Counted from the stretch's first letter, positions 1 through 7,063 are shown. The stretch: 7,344 nucleotides of DNA from Chitinophagaceae bacterium (GCA_025924755.1 JAICHT010000176.1:1-7344), one strand, 5' to 3'. Notes: generated from the letters alone by a model not told the origin. Translations and numbers: made by a program.

Positions 1-346
1 ACTGATTTAACCATGTCTTCTACCGTACTCTTATATTTCTGTATAAGCGGTGTTTGGATATGCAATTGATAGGCGTCAATACTGGCATAAGTTTCAAATA
101 TTGTTACATGTGCAGGAAACCCTTTTTCGAAAACGGCATAAAGAACTCCGGGCTCTTTTGGGCTGCTTCTATTCCCTCTTTGATTACAGCTTTATAGTTT
201 TCTAACTTGCGGAATCTACTACAATCTGCGCTATCCGTATATAGCTAGTTTTGTTTTGCGCAGAAGCTTTGTCCGAAGAAAATAATGTGGCCATAGATGT
301 TAGCAGAAGTAGCAATACCTCTTTGTTGGAATTTTTTTATTAGCAT
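1..346 (-). pseudogene. Frameshifted remnant of a secreted ABM-domain (putative quinol monooxygenase) protein, cut by the window edge
   Basis: No single frame is open, but three segments read on the minus strand join into one recognisable protein. Segment A (about 336-206) gives a hydrophobic signal peptide (VLLLLLTSMATLFSS, then ASAQN) followed by YIRIAQIVVDSA, and ends at TAG 204-202. Segment B (205 to about 160) continues LENYKAVIKEGIEAA in another frame. Segment C (158 to the edge) continues KEPGVLYAVFEKG, then HVTIFETYASIDAY, HIQTPLIQKY and VEDMVKS. The order matches small exported ABM-domain proteins of Bacteroidota (family knowledge). One base appears lost near 206-208 and one (or four) near 156-162. 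The ATG at 346-344 starts MLIKK but is out of frame with segment A, so a third indel in the A7 run (332-338) is possible; a TTG at 315-313 is an alternative start. The C-terminus lies beyond base 1. Very likely nonfunctional unless the frameshifts are sequencing errors. Confidence 0.85.
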
Positions 347-387
347 ATTTAATTATTAGCTATTAAAATTTCAACAAAGTATTGCTA
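310..387. repeat. Imperfect inverted repeat, about 23-bp arms, over the start of the ABM pseudogene
   Basis: The left arm 310-335 (TAGCAATAC, CTC, TTTGTTG, G, AATTTT) is the reverse complement of the right arm 365-387 (AAAATTTCAACAAAGTATTGCTA). The only differences are a 3-base CTC insertion in the left arm and one G:T mismatch. The loop is about 29 bases and AT-rich. The left arm lies inside the decayed reading frame and the right arm upstream of its start. It lacks a following U-tract, so it is not a standard terminator. It could be a quasi-palindrome, a local inverted duplication or a mobile-element relic. Confidence 0.7.
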
Positions 388-426
388 TAGTATATCGGAA
401 AATTGATCCATATTTGGCTAAAGTAA

Positions 427-465
427 GCACATAAAAAAGCCCACTCAAAGTGGGCTTGCTATTTT
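427..465 (-). terminator. Rho-independent terminator of the small secreted-protein gene
   Basis: A perfect 9-bp stem (AAGCCCACT 437-445 with AGTGGGCTT 449-457) has a 3-base loop at 446-448. Read on the minus strand, the stem runs directly into a T-run (complement of A433-438). It begins 14 bases after the stop codon at 472, the expected position for the leftward gene. The plus strand also has a T-rich stretch (ATTTTTA 461-467) four bases after the stem, so weak bidirectional activity is possible. It separates the secreted-protein gene from the pseudogene. Confidence 0.9.
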
Positions 466-471
466 TAGCTC

Positions 472-948
472 TTATTGTTTGGTTCGTTTTAGCAGCATCA
501 CGTAACCGCACAAATTCTTTTTCTTCTGTTTATTTACCTGGAGCGGTTTCATCATATGAAACTCACTGAATTTGGGTATGTACGAAAACGAAATGATATT
601 GCCGTCCACATCGCCCCACATTTTCTTTTGATATACTACCATCTTTTCATCCCAGTCGTACATCCGCACTTCGTATAGTTTTGAGGTAATATCGCCAATA
701 AACACAAACTGGTACCAACTGCCTTCCTGCAGCGGTACTACTACCGGCATTTCATATTCGCTTTCCATAGTAATGGACGCTTCTTTTAATACAACAAAGC
801 CATCTTTGGCATATAACTGTTTAAGGCTATCCACCTGTTTCAAAATATCAGGATTATTACATTCCTGCAGGCGGATCACATCCTGGGCAAATGAAGAAGC
901 ACTAAAGCAAAGCAACGGCACCAGCAATAGGAAAAAAAGTTTTTTCAT
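472..948 (-). CDS. Small exported protein of unknown function (158 aa)
   Basis: I do not recognise a named family; it looks like a conserved secreted hypothetical protein of Chitinophagaceae-like bacteria (recollection, unverified). The frame is open from an ATG at 987, but the ATG at 948 is the better start because it places MKKLFFLLLVPLLCFSASSFAQ at the N-terminus: two lysines, a hydrophobic core and an S-x-F-A cleavage site, a classic Sec signal peptide. The earlier start would put 13 polar residues before it. The mature part is about 136 residues, with no further membrane segment and no lipobox cysteine, so it is probably periplasmic or secreted. Recognisable stretches are DSLKQLYAKDGFVVLKEAS, MESEYEMPVVVPLQ, WYQFVFIGD, YEVRMYDWDEK and a basic tail NKQKKKNLCGYVMLLKR; alternating aromatic and hydrophobic residues suggest a beta-rich fold. 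Only two cysteines remain in the mature form. It lies 224 bases after the dehydrogenase gene and has its own strong terminator. A weak TATGTTTA (988-981) could be a -7 element, but no -33 TTTG sits at the right distance. Confidence 0.8.
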   Translation of the reverse strand: MKKLFFLLLVPLLCFSASSFAQDVIRLQECNNPDILKQVDSLKQLYAKDGFVVLKEASITMESEYEMPVVVPLQEGSWYQFVFIGDITSKLYEVRMYDWDEKMVVYQKKMWGDVDGNIISFSYIPKFSEFHMMKPLQVNKQKKKNLCGYVMLLKRTKQ

Positions 949-1055
949 ATAGGTATTGGATAGGGATTGGCTATACAGCATAAACATAATAGAAAAACTT
1001 GCTAATAATAATCTTTAGAAAACACTATTTTACTTTTTTTAGAGAATACACTTAT

Positions 1056-1126
1056 GAAGCGATTTGATTATGGGCTATAACAAAGCCCTTCGCTTGCAGA
1101 AGTTGGCAACATATATGCCAAAGCGA
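1056..1126. other. Nested hairpin-forming segment with mutually exclusive pairings in the intergenic gap
   Basis: The 224-base gap between the dehydrogenase and the small secreted-protein gene holds several short complementary pieces. AAGCGA 1057-1062 can pair with TCGCTT 1090-1095 around an inner stem GGGCT 1072-1076 / AGCCC 1084-1088. The same TCGCTT 1090-1095 can instead pair with AAGCGA 1121-1126 around TTGGCA 1103-1108 / TGCCAA 1116-1121 (the two stems share base 1121). Neither form is followed by a clear U-tract on the minus strand. It may weakly stop or process the leftward transcript, or act in the leader of the downstream gene; function is inference. No protein frame or tRNA fold is evident. 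Confidence 0.4.
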
Positions 1127-1172
1127 GGAAAAACAGTGCCTTAAAGCAGGTATTTACTATACAGTTCTACTA

Positions 1173-1937
1173 TTAACTTTTCTTATTAAAATACACGGAA
1201 TTGGCTTGTTGTGTAGCGGTCAGTACCAGGTCGTTAATGCATACATGCTTCGGAAGGGTAGTAGTATAAAAGATAACTTCAGCCACGTCCTCAGCAGTTA
1301 AGGGTTCATATCCTTCATACGTCTTTTTAGCTGCATTTTCATCACCCTTAAAGCGTACTATAGAAAATTCGGTTTCCGCAGCTCCGGGATGAATAGCGGT
1401 TACTTTTATCTGGTGGGCCAATAAGTCAATACGCATGGCTTTGCTAATAGCCTCTACCGCAGATTTAGTAGCGCAATACACATTACCTCTTTCGTATACT
1501 TCTTTGGCTGCCGTAGATCCCAGGTTGATTATATGTCCTTTTTTGTGTGGTATCATATAAGGAAGCACCGCTTTCGACACATATAATAAACCTTTTACAT
1601 TAGTATCAATCATGGTGTCCCAATCATCTAAACTGGCTTCGTCAAAAAGGTCGCGGCCCAAAGCCAAACCTGCGTTATTTATTAATACGTCAATCTGCTG
1701 CCAGGCCTCGGGTAAGGTGGCTACTGCCTCAAAAACACTTTTCCTGTCCTGCACATCAAACGGCAGCCCATAGCACTGAACTCCATACTGTTGCTCGATG
1801 GAACTTTGCACTGTCCTAAGCTTTTCTTCTCTTCTTCCGTTTAAAATGATATTGTAATGATTAGCGGCAAATTTATGGGCGCAGGCTTCACCAAACCCCG
1901 AAGTAGCACCGGTAATAAAAACAATTTTCTGCGTCAT
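1173..1937 (-). CDS. Short-chain dehydrogenase/reductase, YdfG-like, NADP-type (254 aa)
   Basis: A classical SDR oxidoreductase with a Rossmann fold, expected to act in the cytoplasm. The cofactor glycine motif TGATSGFG lies at residues 9-16. Two arginines after strand beta-2 (NGRRE, 35-36) favour NADP(H) over NAD(H). NNAG is at 87-90 and the structural Asn is N113. The catalytic residues are S141, Y154 and K158 (YCATK), and PG 184-185 follows. All expected catalytic residues are present, and 254 residues is full family length. The overall pattern, including the C-terminal region INDLVLTATQQAN, resembles YdfG-type 3-hydroxy acid/serine dehydrogenases; the actual substrate cannot be read from sequence. 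The ATG at 1937 fits because the first strand begins at once (MTQKIVFITG). The gene begins 24 bases after the upstream PKD/CHU_C gene, so it is probably the last gene of the lnt transcript. No strong terminator follows it. Confidence 0.93.
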   Translation of the reverse strand: MTQKIVFITGATSGFGEACAHKFAANHYNIILNGRREEKLRTVQSSIEQQYGVQCYGLPFDVQDRKSVFEAVATLPEAWQQIDVLINNAGLALGRDLFDEASLDDWDTMIDTNVKGLLYVSKAVLPYMIPHKKGHIINLGSTAAKEVYERGNVYCATKSAVEAISKAMRIDLLAHQIKVTAIHPGAAETEFSIVRFKGDENAAKKTYEGYEPLTAEDVAEVIFYTTTLPKHVCINDLVLTATQQANSVYFNKKS

Positions 1938-1961
1938 AAATGCGAAGATAAGCTGTAAGAT

Positions 1962-4577
1962 TTACCGGATAAGTGTGACGGTTCCTTTAGCCGAAAATTG
2001 TTTTCCGGCAAAGTCAACACCTTTTACAAGCCAAACATAAACTCCTGATGGCTGGTCGGCGCCATTGATTTTTCCATCCCATCCCAGTTCGTTTATCGTA
2101 GTGCTAAATACCAACTGTCCCCACCGGTTATATACTTTAAAATAGTCTATCCTGGAGATGCCCGCCGCAATAGGGCGAAATACATCATTTTTACCATCAC
2201 CGTTTGGTGTAAAAGCAGTAGGAACAAATACCTGCGGTTCTGTTTTAAAAATTTTTACCCGTACGGAAGCCGAATCGGTGCAGCCATAATCGTTTGCTAT
2301 ATAGACGCGGTAGGTAATATTATCAAAGCTGCCATCATATACTCCAACAGGATTTGGTATGGCCGGGTTGCTTAACGAAGTGGCTGGATTCCATAAATAA
2401 CTGGTGCCCCCCGTAGCAGAAAACTGTAACGACTGACCTGCTACCACCGTTGTATCTCTACCGGCAAAGGCCTGTATTTTTGGAAGCACCGTAACCAATA
2501 CCGAATCAATGCCGGGCTTAGGACATCCTAATGTATCCATTGCAAATAATACATAACTCGCAGTAGAAGCAGCAGTAGCTGTAGGCGATAAAGTATTGGC
2601 ATTAGTTAAACCTGCGGCTGACCCCCATGAAAAAGAACTGCCTATAATGCTACCATGCAATTGGGCCGTATTACCATAGCAGGTAACCGTATCCAATCCC
2701 GCATTGGCAACCGGATATGGCACTGTTCTAATTGTTACATTGTCTGTGCTGCTGCAACCACCAATAAAAGATCTTATCTGGTAGGTAGTGGTTGTTGAAG
2801 GCTTTGCTACAGGATTAAGGCTGGTTGAATTATCCAACGTTTCATTTGGCGTCCAAACATATTTAAACCCATTAGTAACTGCTCCTAACAATACCGGGTC
2901 GCCGGCGCAGATAGTAGTATCGGCCATTGCTTTGAGGGCTACAGTGCTTACTACATTCACCTTCACGGTATCGTTGTTAATACAGCCATCATCATTCAGT
3001 TGCACAATATAGCTGGTAGTAACAGTTGGGTGTACCGTTGGCGTGGCAGTATTACCCCCGGTAATAGCTGTTTGCGGCGTCCAGGTAAATGTACCGGTGC
3101 CATTGGCCTGTAGCTGCACCTGGTCTCCTATGCATATCAACGTATCTTTAAAACCCACATTTATGGTAGGTTTATCTACTATAATAACGTCCCGGTTAAT
3201 GGTATCGAGGCAACCTTTGCTGTCGCCTACTATAAACTGTATATTTTTAGTACCTGATGCTGAGTAGGAGTGGGTTGGATTTTGAAGCGCAGAGGTGTTG
3301 GTAGTGGATGTCGGATCGCCTAAAACCCAACTCCAGTAATTAACGGTGCCATATACGCTTTTGGTAGTATCCTTAAACTGCGTGGTTTTGTTGATGCAAA
3401 TTCCTGAAGTAGTAAAACCAGGCGAAAAGCCGGGATATACTTTGATATTGGAAGTAGTGGAATCGGAACAATCCTGAGCTTTATTAATAACCAGTTTTAC
3501 TTCGTATACTCCGGCATTGGCATACGTATGAGAAGGTGTTGGATCGGTGGAAGTAGTATTATCCCCAAAATTCCATAGGTATGTTTTATTTAACGGCGAT
3601 GGATTTAAGTTTTGAAAGGTGTAATTGAAATCATTGCAGTTAATATAAGAAGGCTGCAACTGCGCCCCTGCAAAATCGCAGTTATTTACATTTACTATAA
3701 AATCTTTTCTATGGGTGCCAATAAGTTTTCCAGCCCGGAACTCAGAAATGCATACACATACCACGTATTCACCCACATCCGGCGCCGTGCCGGAAATGAT
3801 GCCGGTTTTTGAATTAATCGTTGCTTTGGAGCCTAAAGGCTGATCGCCTGTAAAACCATTAATATAAGGAACGGCCCGGTAAGGAGGGGCCGCCGGGGAA
3901 ATATTAGCGGCATTTTCTGAAGGGCCGCCCCCATAGGCATCACAAAAACTATATACCAGGTCATCGCCATCTACATCTTTTGCACTAAAGTCTAAAGTAA
4001 ATGGCTTGTTGCTGCAGATGATAGATACGCCCATATTAAATTTCGGGCTGCTATTTGTTCCTGTGGAAAGTTGGTCAACACCCGGAATGGTGGCTGTGTA
4101 TGTAGCGCCAGTGGCTCCGGCATTTGGAATATTAAAAACATTTGCCAGTGGATTTACGCGACAGCAGGTTTGAAATGCAGCGGTATAGCCGGTTTTATTA
4201 TTTGCAAGATCTACCACAAAGGAATAGGTAGCCACGTGATAGTCTAAATTAGGAGCGTTGGTAATACAGGGGGGCAGGCTGCCTACCGGCACTGAGTTTT
4301 CACTGCTTTTGTTAACATCCCAATAGGGTACACTGCCATCTCCCACTTTGCTGCCATCATCATTATTAAAAATACCAATATATACATCCTCAGGCATCGG
4401 GGCACACATGGTGCAATGCTCATCCCGGTACAGCAATAAAGTAACGCGGTATTTTTGGGTGTTAGCGGCAGAACCCGGATTTAAATATTCATAAATCATT
4501 TCGCCGCCAACAATATGCGAAGCAAAGCTGGTGAAAGCAGTTAGCAATAATGATATAGTGAAACAAATTCTGAACAT
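1962..4577 (-). CDS. Secreted PKD/Ig-like repeat protein with CHU_C type B T9SS sorting domain (871 aa)
   Basis: A large cell-surface or secreted protein. Residues 1-20 form a signal peptide (hydrophobic core, cleavage near FAS/HIVGG). Residues 20-300 are the cysteine-containing N-terminal region found in many Bacteroidota surface proteins (SHIVGGEM opening, DVDGDDLVYSF near 201-211, then a cadherin/putative-Ig-like stretch with KTGIISGTAP at 257-266). A clear PKD domain lies at about 310-380 (LWNFGD and SHTYANAGVYEVKL). A second, more divergent one at about 385-467 has WSWVLGD where WDFGD is usual. Four Ig-like repeats follow (about 471-544, 545-620, 621-699, 700-778), most with a D-T-x-C/V-x-G opening. 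The C-terminus (about 787-871) is the gliding-motility-associated CHU_C domain: VPTAFTPNGDGKNDVF, YNRWGQLVF, GWDGK and PSGVYVWLVK. That domain marks type B substrates of the type IX secretion system. No enzymatic domain is visible; roles in adhesion, gliding or matrix are family-level inference. It starts 17 bases after the hydrolase stop. Confidence 0.93.
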   Translation of the reverse strand: MFRICFTISLLLTAFTSFASHIVGGEMIYEYLNPGSAANTQKYRVTLLLYRDEHCTMCAPMPEDVYIGIFNNDDGSKVGDGSVPYWDVNKSSENSVPVGSLPPCITNAPNLDYHVATYSFVVDLANNKTGYTAAFQTCCRVNPLANVFNIPNAGATGATYTATIPGVDQLSTGTNSSPKFNMGVSIICSNKPFTLDFSAKDVDGDDLVYSFCDAYGGGPSENAANISPAAPPYRAVPYINGFTGDQPLGSKATINSKTGIISGTAPDVGEYVVCVCISEFRAGKLIGTHRKDFIVNVNNCDFAGAQLQPSYINCNDFNYTFQNLNPSPLNKTYLWNFGDNTTSTDPTPSHTYANAGVYEVKLVINKAQDCSDSTTSNIKVYPGFSPGFTTSGICINKTTQFKDTTKSVYGTVNYWSWVLGDPTSTTNTSALQNPTHSYSASGTKNIQFIVGDSKGCLDTINRDVIIVDKPTINVGFKDTLICIGDQVQLQANGTGTFTWTPQTAITGGNTATPTVHPTVTTSYIVQLNDDGCINNDTVKVNVVSTVALKAMADTTICAGDPVLLGAVTNGFKYVWTPNETLDNSTSLNPVAKPSTTTTYQIRSFIGGCSSTDNVTIRTVPYPVANAGLDTVTCYGNTAQLHGSIIGSSFSWGSAAGLTNANTLSPTATAASTASYVLFAMDTLGCPKPGIDSVLVTVLPKIQAFAGRDTTVVAGQSLQFSATGGTSYLWNPATSLSNPAIPNPVGVYDGSFDNITYRVYIANDYGCTDSASVRVKIFKTEPQVFVPTAFTPNGDGKNDVFRPIAAGISRIDYFKVYNRWGQLVFSTTINELGWDGKINGADQPSGVYVWLVKGVDFAGKQFSAKGTVTLIR

Positions 4578-4594
4578 CAGGTGGCTTTATAAAA

Positions 4595-5386
4595 TTAAAG
4601 CATTGCTAGAAAATTTTTTAGAATAGTATTGCTTGCTCCTGCTTCTTCCATTAGCCCCATATGTGCTGAAGATCGGAGTATCTCCACATAAGAAACCGAT
4701 GGCTGGTAACATTGCCTCAAGCCATCCTGCAGCGGAACCGCAGTATCCTGTTCGCCCAAAATAAACAGCACCGGTACTTTGCTTTTCTGTAATACCCCTA
4801 CCCGGTCCGGACGAAGTATCATAGCCTGGTAATATGCAATCAAAGCCTCCTTCGTAAAATAAGAAATACTCTTTAGATGCCCTTCTATTAACGAAGGTTG
4901 GGTTGCTTTTGTTGCAGCGCTAAACAAGTTAAGCGTCGAAGTTTGCAAAAATGCAGCAGCTCCTTTTTCAGCTATCAGTTGCATACCTTTTCTACGGGCA
5001 TCCTTTTTTTCTTCGCTGTCGCTGTAGGCGGTGGAATGAAATAATCCAAACCCCGTCAACTTTTCTGGATACGCATCGGCAAACGCCAGCGTTACATAAC
5101 CACCCATACTATGCCCTACCAGCACACATTTTTCTATTTGTTCCTTCTGTAAAATTTCGTATACAAAGTGCGCCAGGCCTTCTATATGCATGTCTTCAAT
5201 TAAATCGGATGCACCGCTGCCGGGTAAATCCGGCGCTATTACATGAAAGCTTTTTTCCAGAAACGCTATTTGCGCAGTCCATATGCGGCTGTCTTCGCCA
5301 AAGCCGTGAAGCAGCATGACGCAAGGGCCTTTGCCGGCGCTTTGATAAGATACCTGTCTTTCATTTACAGTTAGTAGGTGCTGCAT
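4595..5386 (-). CDS. Alpha/beta-fold hydrolase (263 aa)
   Basis: A single-domain alpha/beta hydrolase of normal length without signal peptide, so cytoplasmic. The oxyanion-hole motif HGFG is at residues 27-30, and DLPGSG at 53-58 is typical of the family. The nucleophile elbow GHSMGG (91-96) gives Ser93. The acid is Asp214 in LGEQDTAVP, and the base is His242 in SSAHMGLMEE. The full Ser-Asp-His triad is intact, so the enzyme should be active. A helical cap lies between about residues 115 and 190. The pattern is of the esterase/MhpC/BioH-like group, but the substrate cannot be told from sequence; peroxidase-type relatives are a less likely alternative. It begins 8 bases after the lnt stop codon, which suggests translational coupling and co-transcription. 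Neighbouring lnt does not by itself imply a lipid substrate. Confidence 0.93.
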   Translation of the reverse strand: MQHLLTVNERQVSYQSAGKGPCVMLLHGFGEDSRIWTAQIAFLEKSFHVIAPDLPGSGASDLIEDMHIEGLAHFVYEILQKEQIEKCVLVGHSMGGYVTLAFADAYPEKLTGFGLFHSTAYSDSEEKKDARRKGMQLIAEKGAAAFLQTSTLNLFSAATKATQPSLIEGHLKSISYFTKEALIAYYQAMILRPDRVGVLQKSKVPVLFILGEQDTAVPLQDGLRQCYQPSVSYVEILRSSAHMGLMEEAGASNTILKNFLAML

Positions 5387-5394
5387 TAGAGATA

Positions 5395-7002
5395 CTAATT
5401 TAAAAAACGTTTTTTAAAAACAAAGGTTGCCAGTATTATTAAAAAAACAACAGAAGCTATATTAATAATACGGGAAAGATAATCGCCATGGATTACAAAA
5501 AAAGTGAGTTCCGTTAATGGCGCAATATTCATTTTTATAGAAGCGGCCGTATCCCAGGGTTGCGGCTGATATACATTGCCTGCCGGGTCTATAAAGCAGG
5601 AAATGCCGGTATTGGCGCTGCGGGCTATCCAGCGGCGGGTTTCTATAGCCCGCAGCCGCGCATAATTCATATGCTGGCGGTACCCTTGGGTATTTCCCCA
5701 CCAGCCGTCGTTGGTTACTATGGTTAAGATATTGGCTCCCTTACGAACATACTCGGTAATATAATCGCCGTAAATACTTTCATAACAAATAATAGGAGCA
5801 GGCCAGTAATAATGCTGCCGATCGGTAAACACCACCCGTTGCTTATCCCGGCCATAGGTGCCGCTTGTGCCACCAAAATCTTCAAACACAGGACCTAGAA
5901 ATGATAAAAAAGAAGGCAGCGTTTCTACACCGGGAACCAGCTTTGCTTTATGATAAAATTGCGCGGTTCTGTCCGGCTGAAGCATTGCTGCTGTATTAAA
6001 TTCATCATAGTAAAATCCTTCTTCTTTACTATACCGGCTGGTAGTGGTAGCCGCTTTTTTATCGTAGCCATAGTTGCGCCCGCTTTCAATGCCCGATAGT
6101 AAACTTAAGTGCGGATGGCGTTGTAAGAAATCCCAAACCGGCTGATAGTAATTGTTTTCGGCAATTTTATTTTCCCATACTTCTACCGCAATAGCGGTTT
6201 CCGGCCATACTACCAGCGTGGTATTACTATCAATTTGCTGCTCGGAAAGGGATATCAGTTGTTGTATCTGCGCTTCTTCGGTTCCTGCTGTAAACTTTTC
6301 ATTATACGGGTCTACATTGGGTTGCACCACCACCACATTTTTACGTGTACTGCTTTCAGATTCTTCAATAGCAGGTAATCTTTTTTGTAAAATATTTTTT
6401 GAAATAAATATGGGTGCCAATAATACAATTACCAGAGAAAACATAGCTTTCATATAGCCGGTAGTGCGGCCATTGGTGCGGTATTCATGCAGGATGGTAT
6501 AGGCCAGTACATTGCATATTAATATCCAGAGCGAACCGCCGGTGGTGCCGGTAACCTCATACCATTGTACCCAGTTGGGCTGCATTGCAAACGCGTTGCC
6601 CAACGTAAGCCAGGGCCAGCTTAGCTCCCAATTGAGGTGTATGTATTCAAAGCTTATCCAGTATGTAATTAGCGATATATAACCGGCCCATCTTCCCAAA
6701 CTTTTTTTGGTAATATGCATCAACAACCAGGGAATGCACATTAATAAACTGTTGGCCAGTATGGCAAGGGCAGCACCAATGAATGTGGAGTTGTAAATCC
6801 ACCAGGTAGTAAGCACGTTCCATACAAACATATGCAGGTATGTAGCACCAAATAATTTTTTTGTGGAAGGGAGATTATCCTCCAGCCAAAGCAGTGGAAT
6901 GAATGCGAAAAATATTAAAAAGGTAAGTGGCGATGTAGGCCAGGCAGCCCAAAGCAATATGCCTCCAACCCCCGCCAATATGAAATGGGAAAATCTTCTC
7001 AA
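5395..7002 (-). CDS. lnt: Apolipoprotein N-acyltransferase (535 aa), apparent TTG start
   Basis: Lnt moves an acyl chain from a phospholipid to the N-terminal cysteine of diacylated lipoproteins, the last step of lipoprotein maturation, at the periplasmic face of the inner membrane. The first 200 residues hold several hydrophobic membrane segments (about 5-22, 25-41, 50-68, 72-95, 105-122, 155-172, 185-201). Residues 220-500 form the nitrilase-type domain with the expected triad: Glu268 in WPETAI, Lys352 in YHKAKLVP, and Cys406 in IICYESIYG. A final membrane helix lies at about 509-529, with the basic end KKRFLN. Length is in the usual range. The usual LVPFGE is LVPGVE here, which I believe is common in Bacteroidota homologues. 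The frame has no ATG near its start: the codon at 7002 is TTG, and the next Met is residue 58, inside the membrane domain. TTG gives MRRFSHFILAG, a normal Lnt N-terminus. It is the first gene of the leftward block; the hydrolase follows 8 bases on. Confidence 0.95.
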   Translation of the reverse strand: MRRFSHFILAGVGGILLWAAWPTSPLTFLIFFAFIPLLWLEDNLPSTKKLFGATYLHMFVWNVLTTWWIYNSTFIGAALAILANSLLMCIPWLLMHITKKSLGRWAGYISLITYWISFEYIHLNWELSWPWLTLGNAFAMQPNWVQWYEVTGTTGGSLWILICNVLAYTILHEYRTNGRTTGYMKAMFSLVIVLLAPIFISKNILQKRLPAIEESESSTRKNVVVVQPNVDPYNEKFTAGTEEAQIQQLISLSEQQIDSNTTLVVWPETAIAVEVWENKIAENNYYQPVWDFLQRHPHLSLLSGIESGRNYGYDKKAATTTSRYSKEEGFYYDEFNTAAMLQPDRTAQFYHKAKLVPGVETLPSFLSFLGPVFEDFGGTSGTYGRDKQRVVFTDRQHYYWPAPIICYESIYGDYITEYVRKGANILTIVTNDGWWGNTQGYRQHMNYARLRAIETRRWIARSANTGISCFIDPAGNVYQPQPWDTAASIKMNIAPLTELTFFVIHGDYLSRIINIASVVFLIILATFVFKKRFLN

Positions 7003-7015
7003 GAAACTGTTTTTG

Positions 7016-7047
7016 TAAAAATAGTTGTTGTAAAGTGCGATGCCAAG
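7016..7047 (-). promoter_or_regulatory. Candidate Bacteroidota-type promoter for the lnt block
   Basis: On the minus strand TATTTTTA (7023-7016) matches the -7 consensus TAnnTTTG at all but the last base. After a 20-base spacer the upstream element CTTG (7047-7044) matches TTTG in three of four positions. The spacing fits the Bacteroidota primary sigma pattern (established for Bacteroides). Transcription would start only about 8-10 bases before the TTG start, giving a very short leader. AT-rich sequence yields such matches by chance, so this is a prediction. Confidence 0.45.
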
Positions 7048-7063
7048 ATTAAAGATTTTAATC
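7047..7063. promoter_or_regulatory. Perfect inverted repeat in the divergent promoter region (possible operator)
   Basis: GATTAAA (7047-7053) and TTTAATC (7057-7063) form a perfect 7-bp inverted repeat around a 3-base spacer GAT. It abuts the candidate -33 element of lnt and lies 40 bases before the DUF2339 start. A second, smaller repeat GTATT/AATAC (7078-7082 / 7087-7091) lies between it and that start. A regulator site shared by both divergent genes is possible but unproven. It is far from any gene end, so a terminator role is unlikely. Confidence 0.35.

Noticed and set aside
310..387. Insertion-sequence ends
   Set aside because: The arms enclose only about 29 bases, with no transposase remnant and no visible target-site duplication; kept only as an inverted repeat.
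949..987. Upstream ATG at 987 as start of the small secreted-protein gene
   Set aside because: It would place 13 polar residues before an otherwise ideal signal peptide that begins MKKLFF at 948.
1056..1126. tRNA-like or CRISPR-repeat-like structure in the intergenic gap
   Set aside because: Stems of 5-6 bp are present, but there is no acceptor/anticodon/T-loop arrangement and no regularly spaced repeat.
2788..3812. Plus-strand open frames of 66-74 codons at 2788-3012, 3043-3267 and 3612-3812
   Set aside because: They lie antisense to the strongly supported PKD/Ig-like/CHU_C gene and show no recognisable domain or start context.
4951..5319. 122-codon plus-strand open frame
   Set aside because: Antisense to the alpha/beta hydrolase, which has a full catalytic triad; its composition does not look like a real protein.
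5399..5418. Perfect 20-base palindrome TTTAAAAAACGTTTTTTAAA at the 3' end of lnt
   Set aside because: It is explained by codons for FKKRFL at the Lnt C-terminus, is almost all A/T, and sits 9 bases before the next co-oriented gene, so a terminator or operator role is unlikely.
5462..6457. Open frames at 5462-5701 (minus) and 6152-6457 (plus)
   Set aside because: Both overlap lnt in other frames; the lnt frame carries the catalytic Glu, Lys and Cys motifs.
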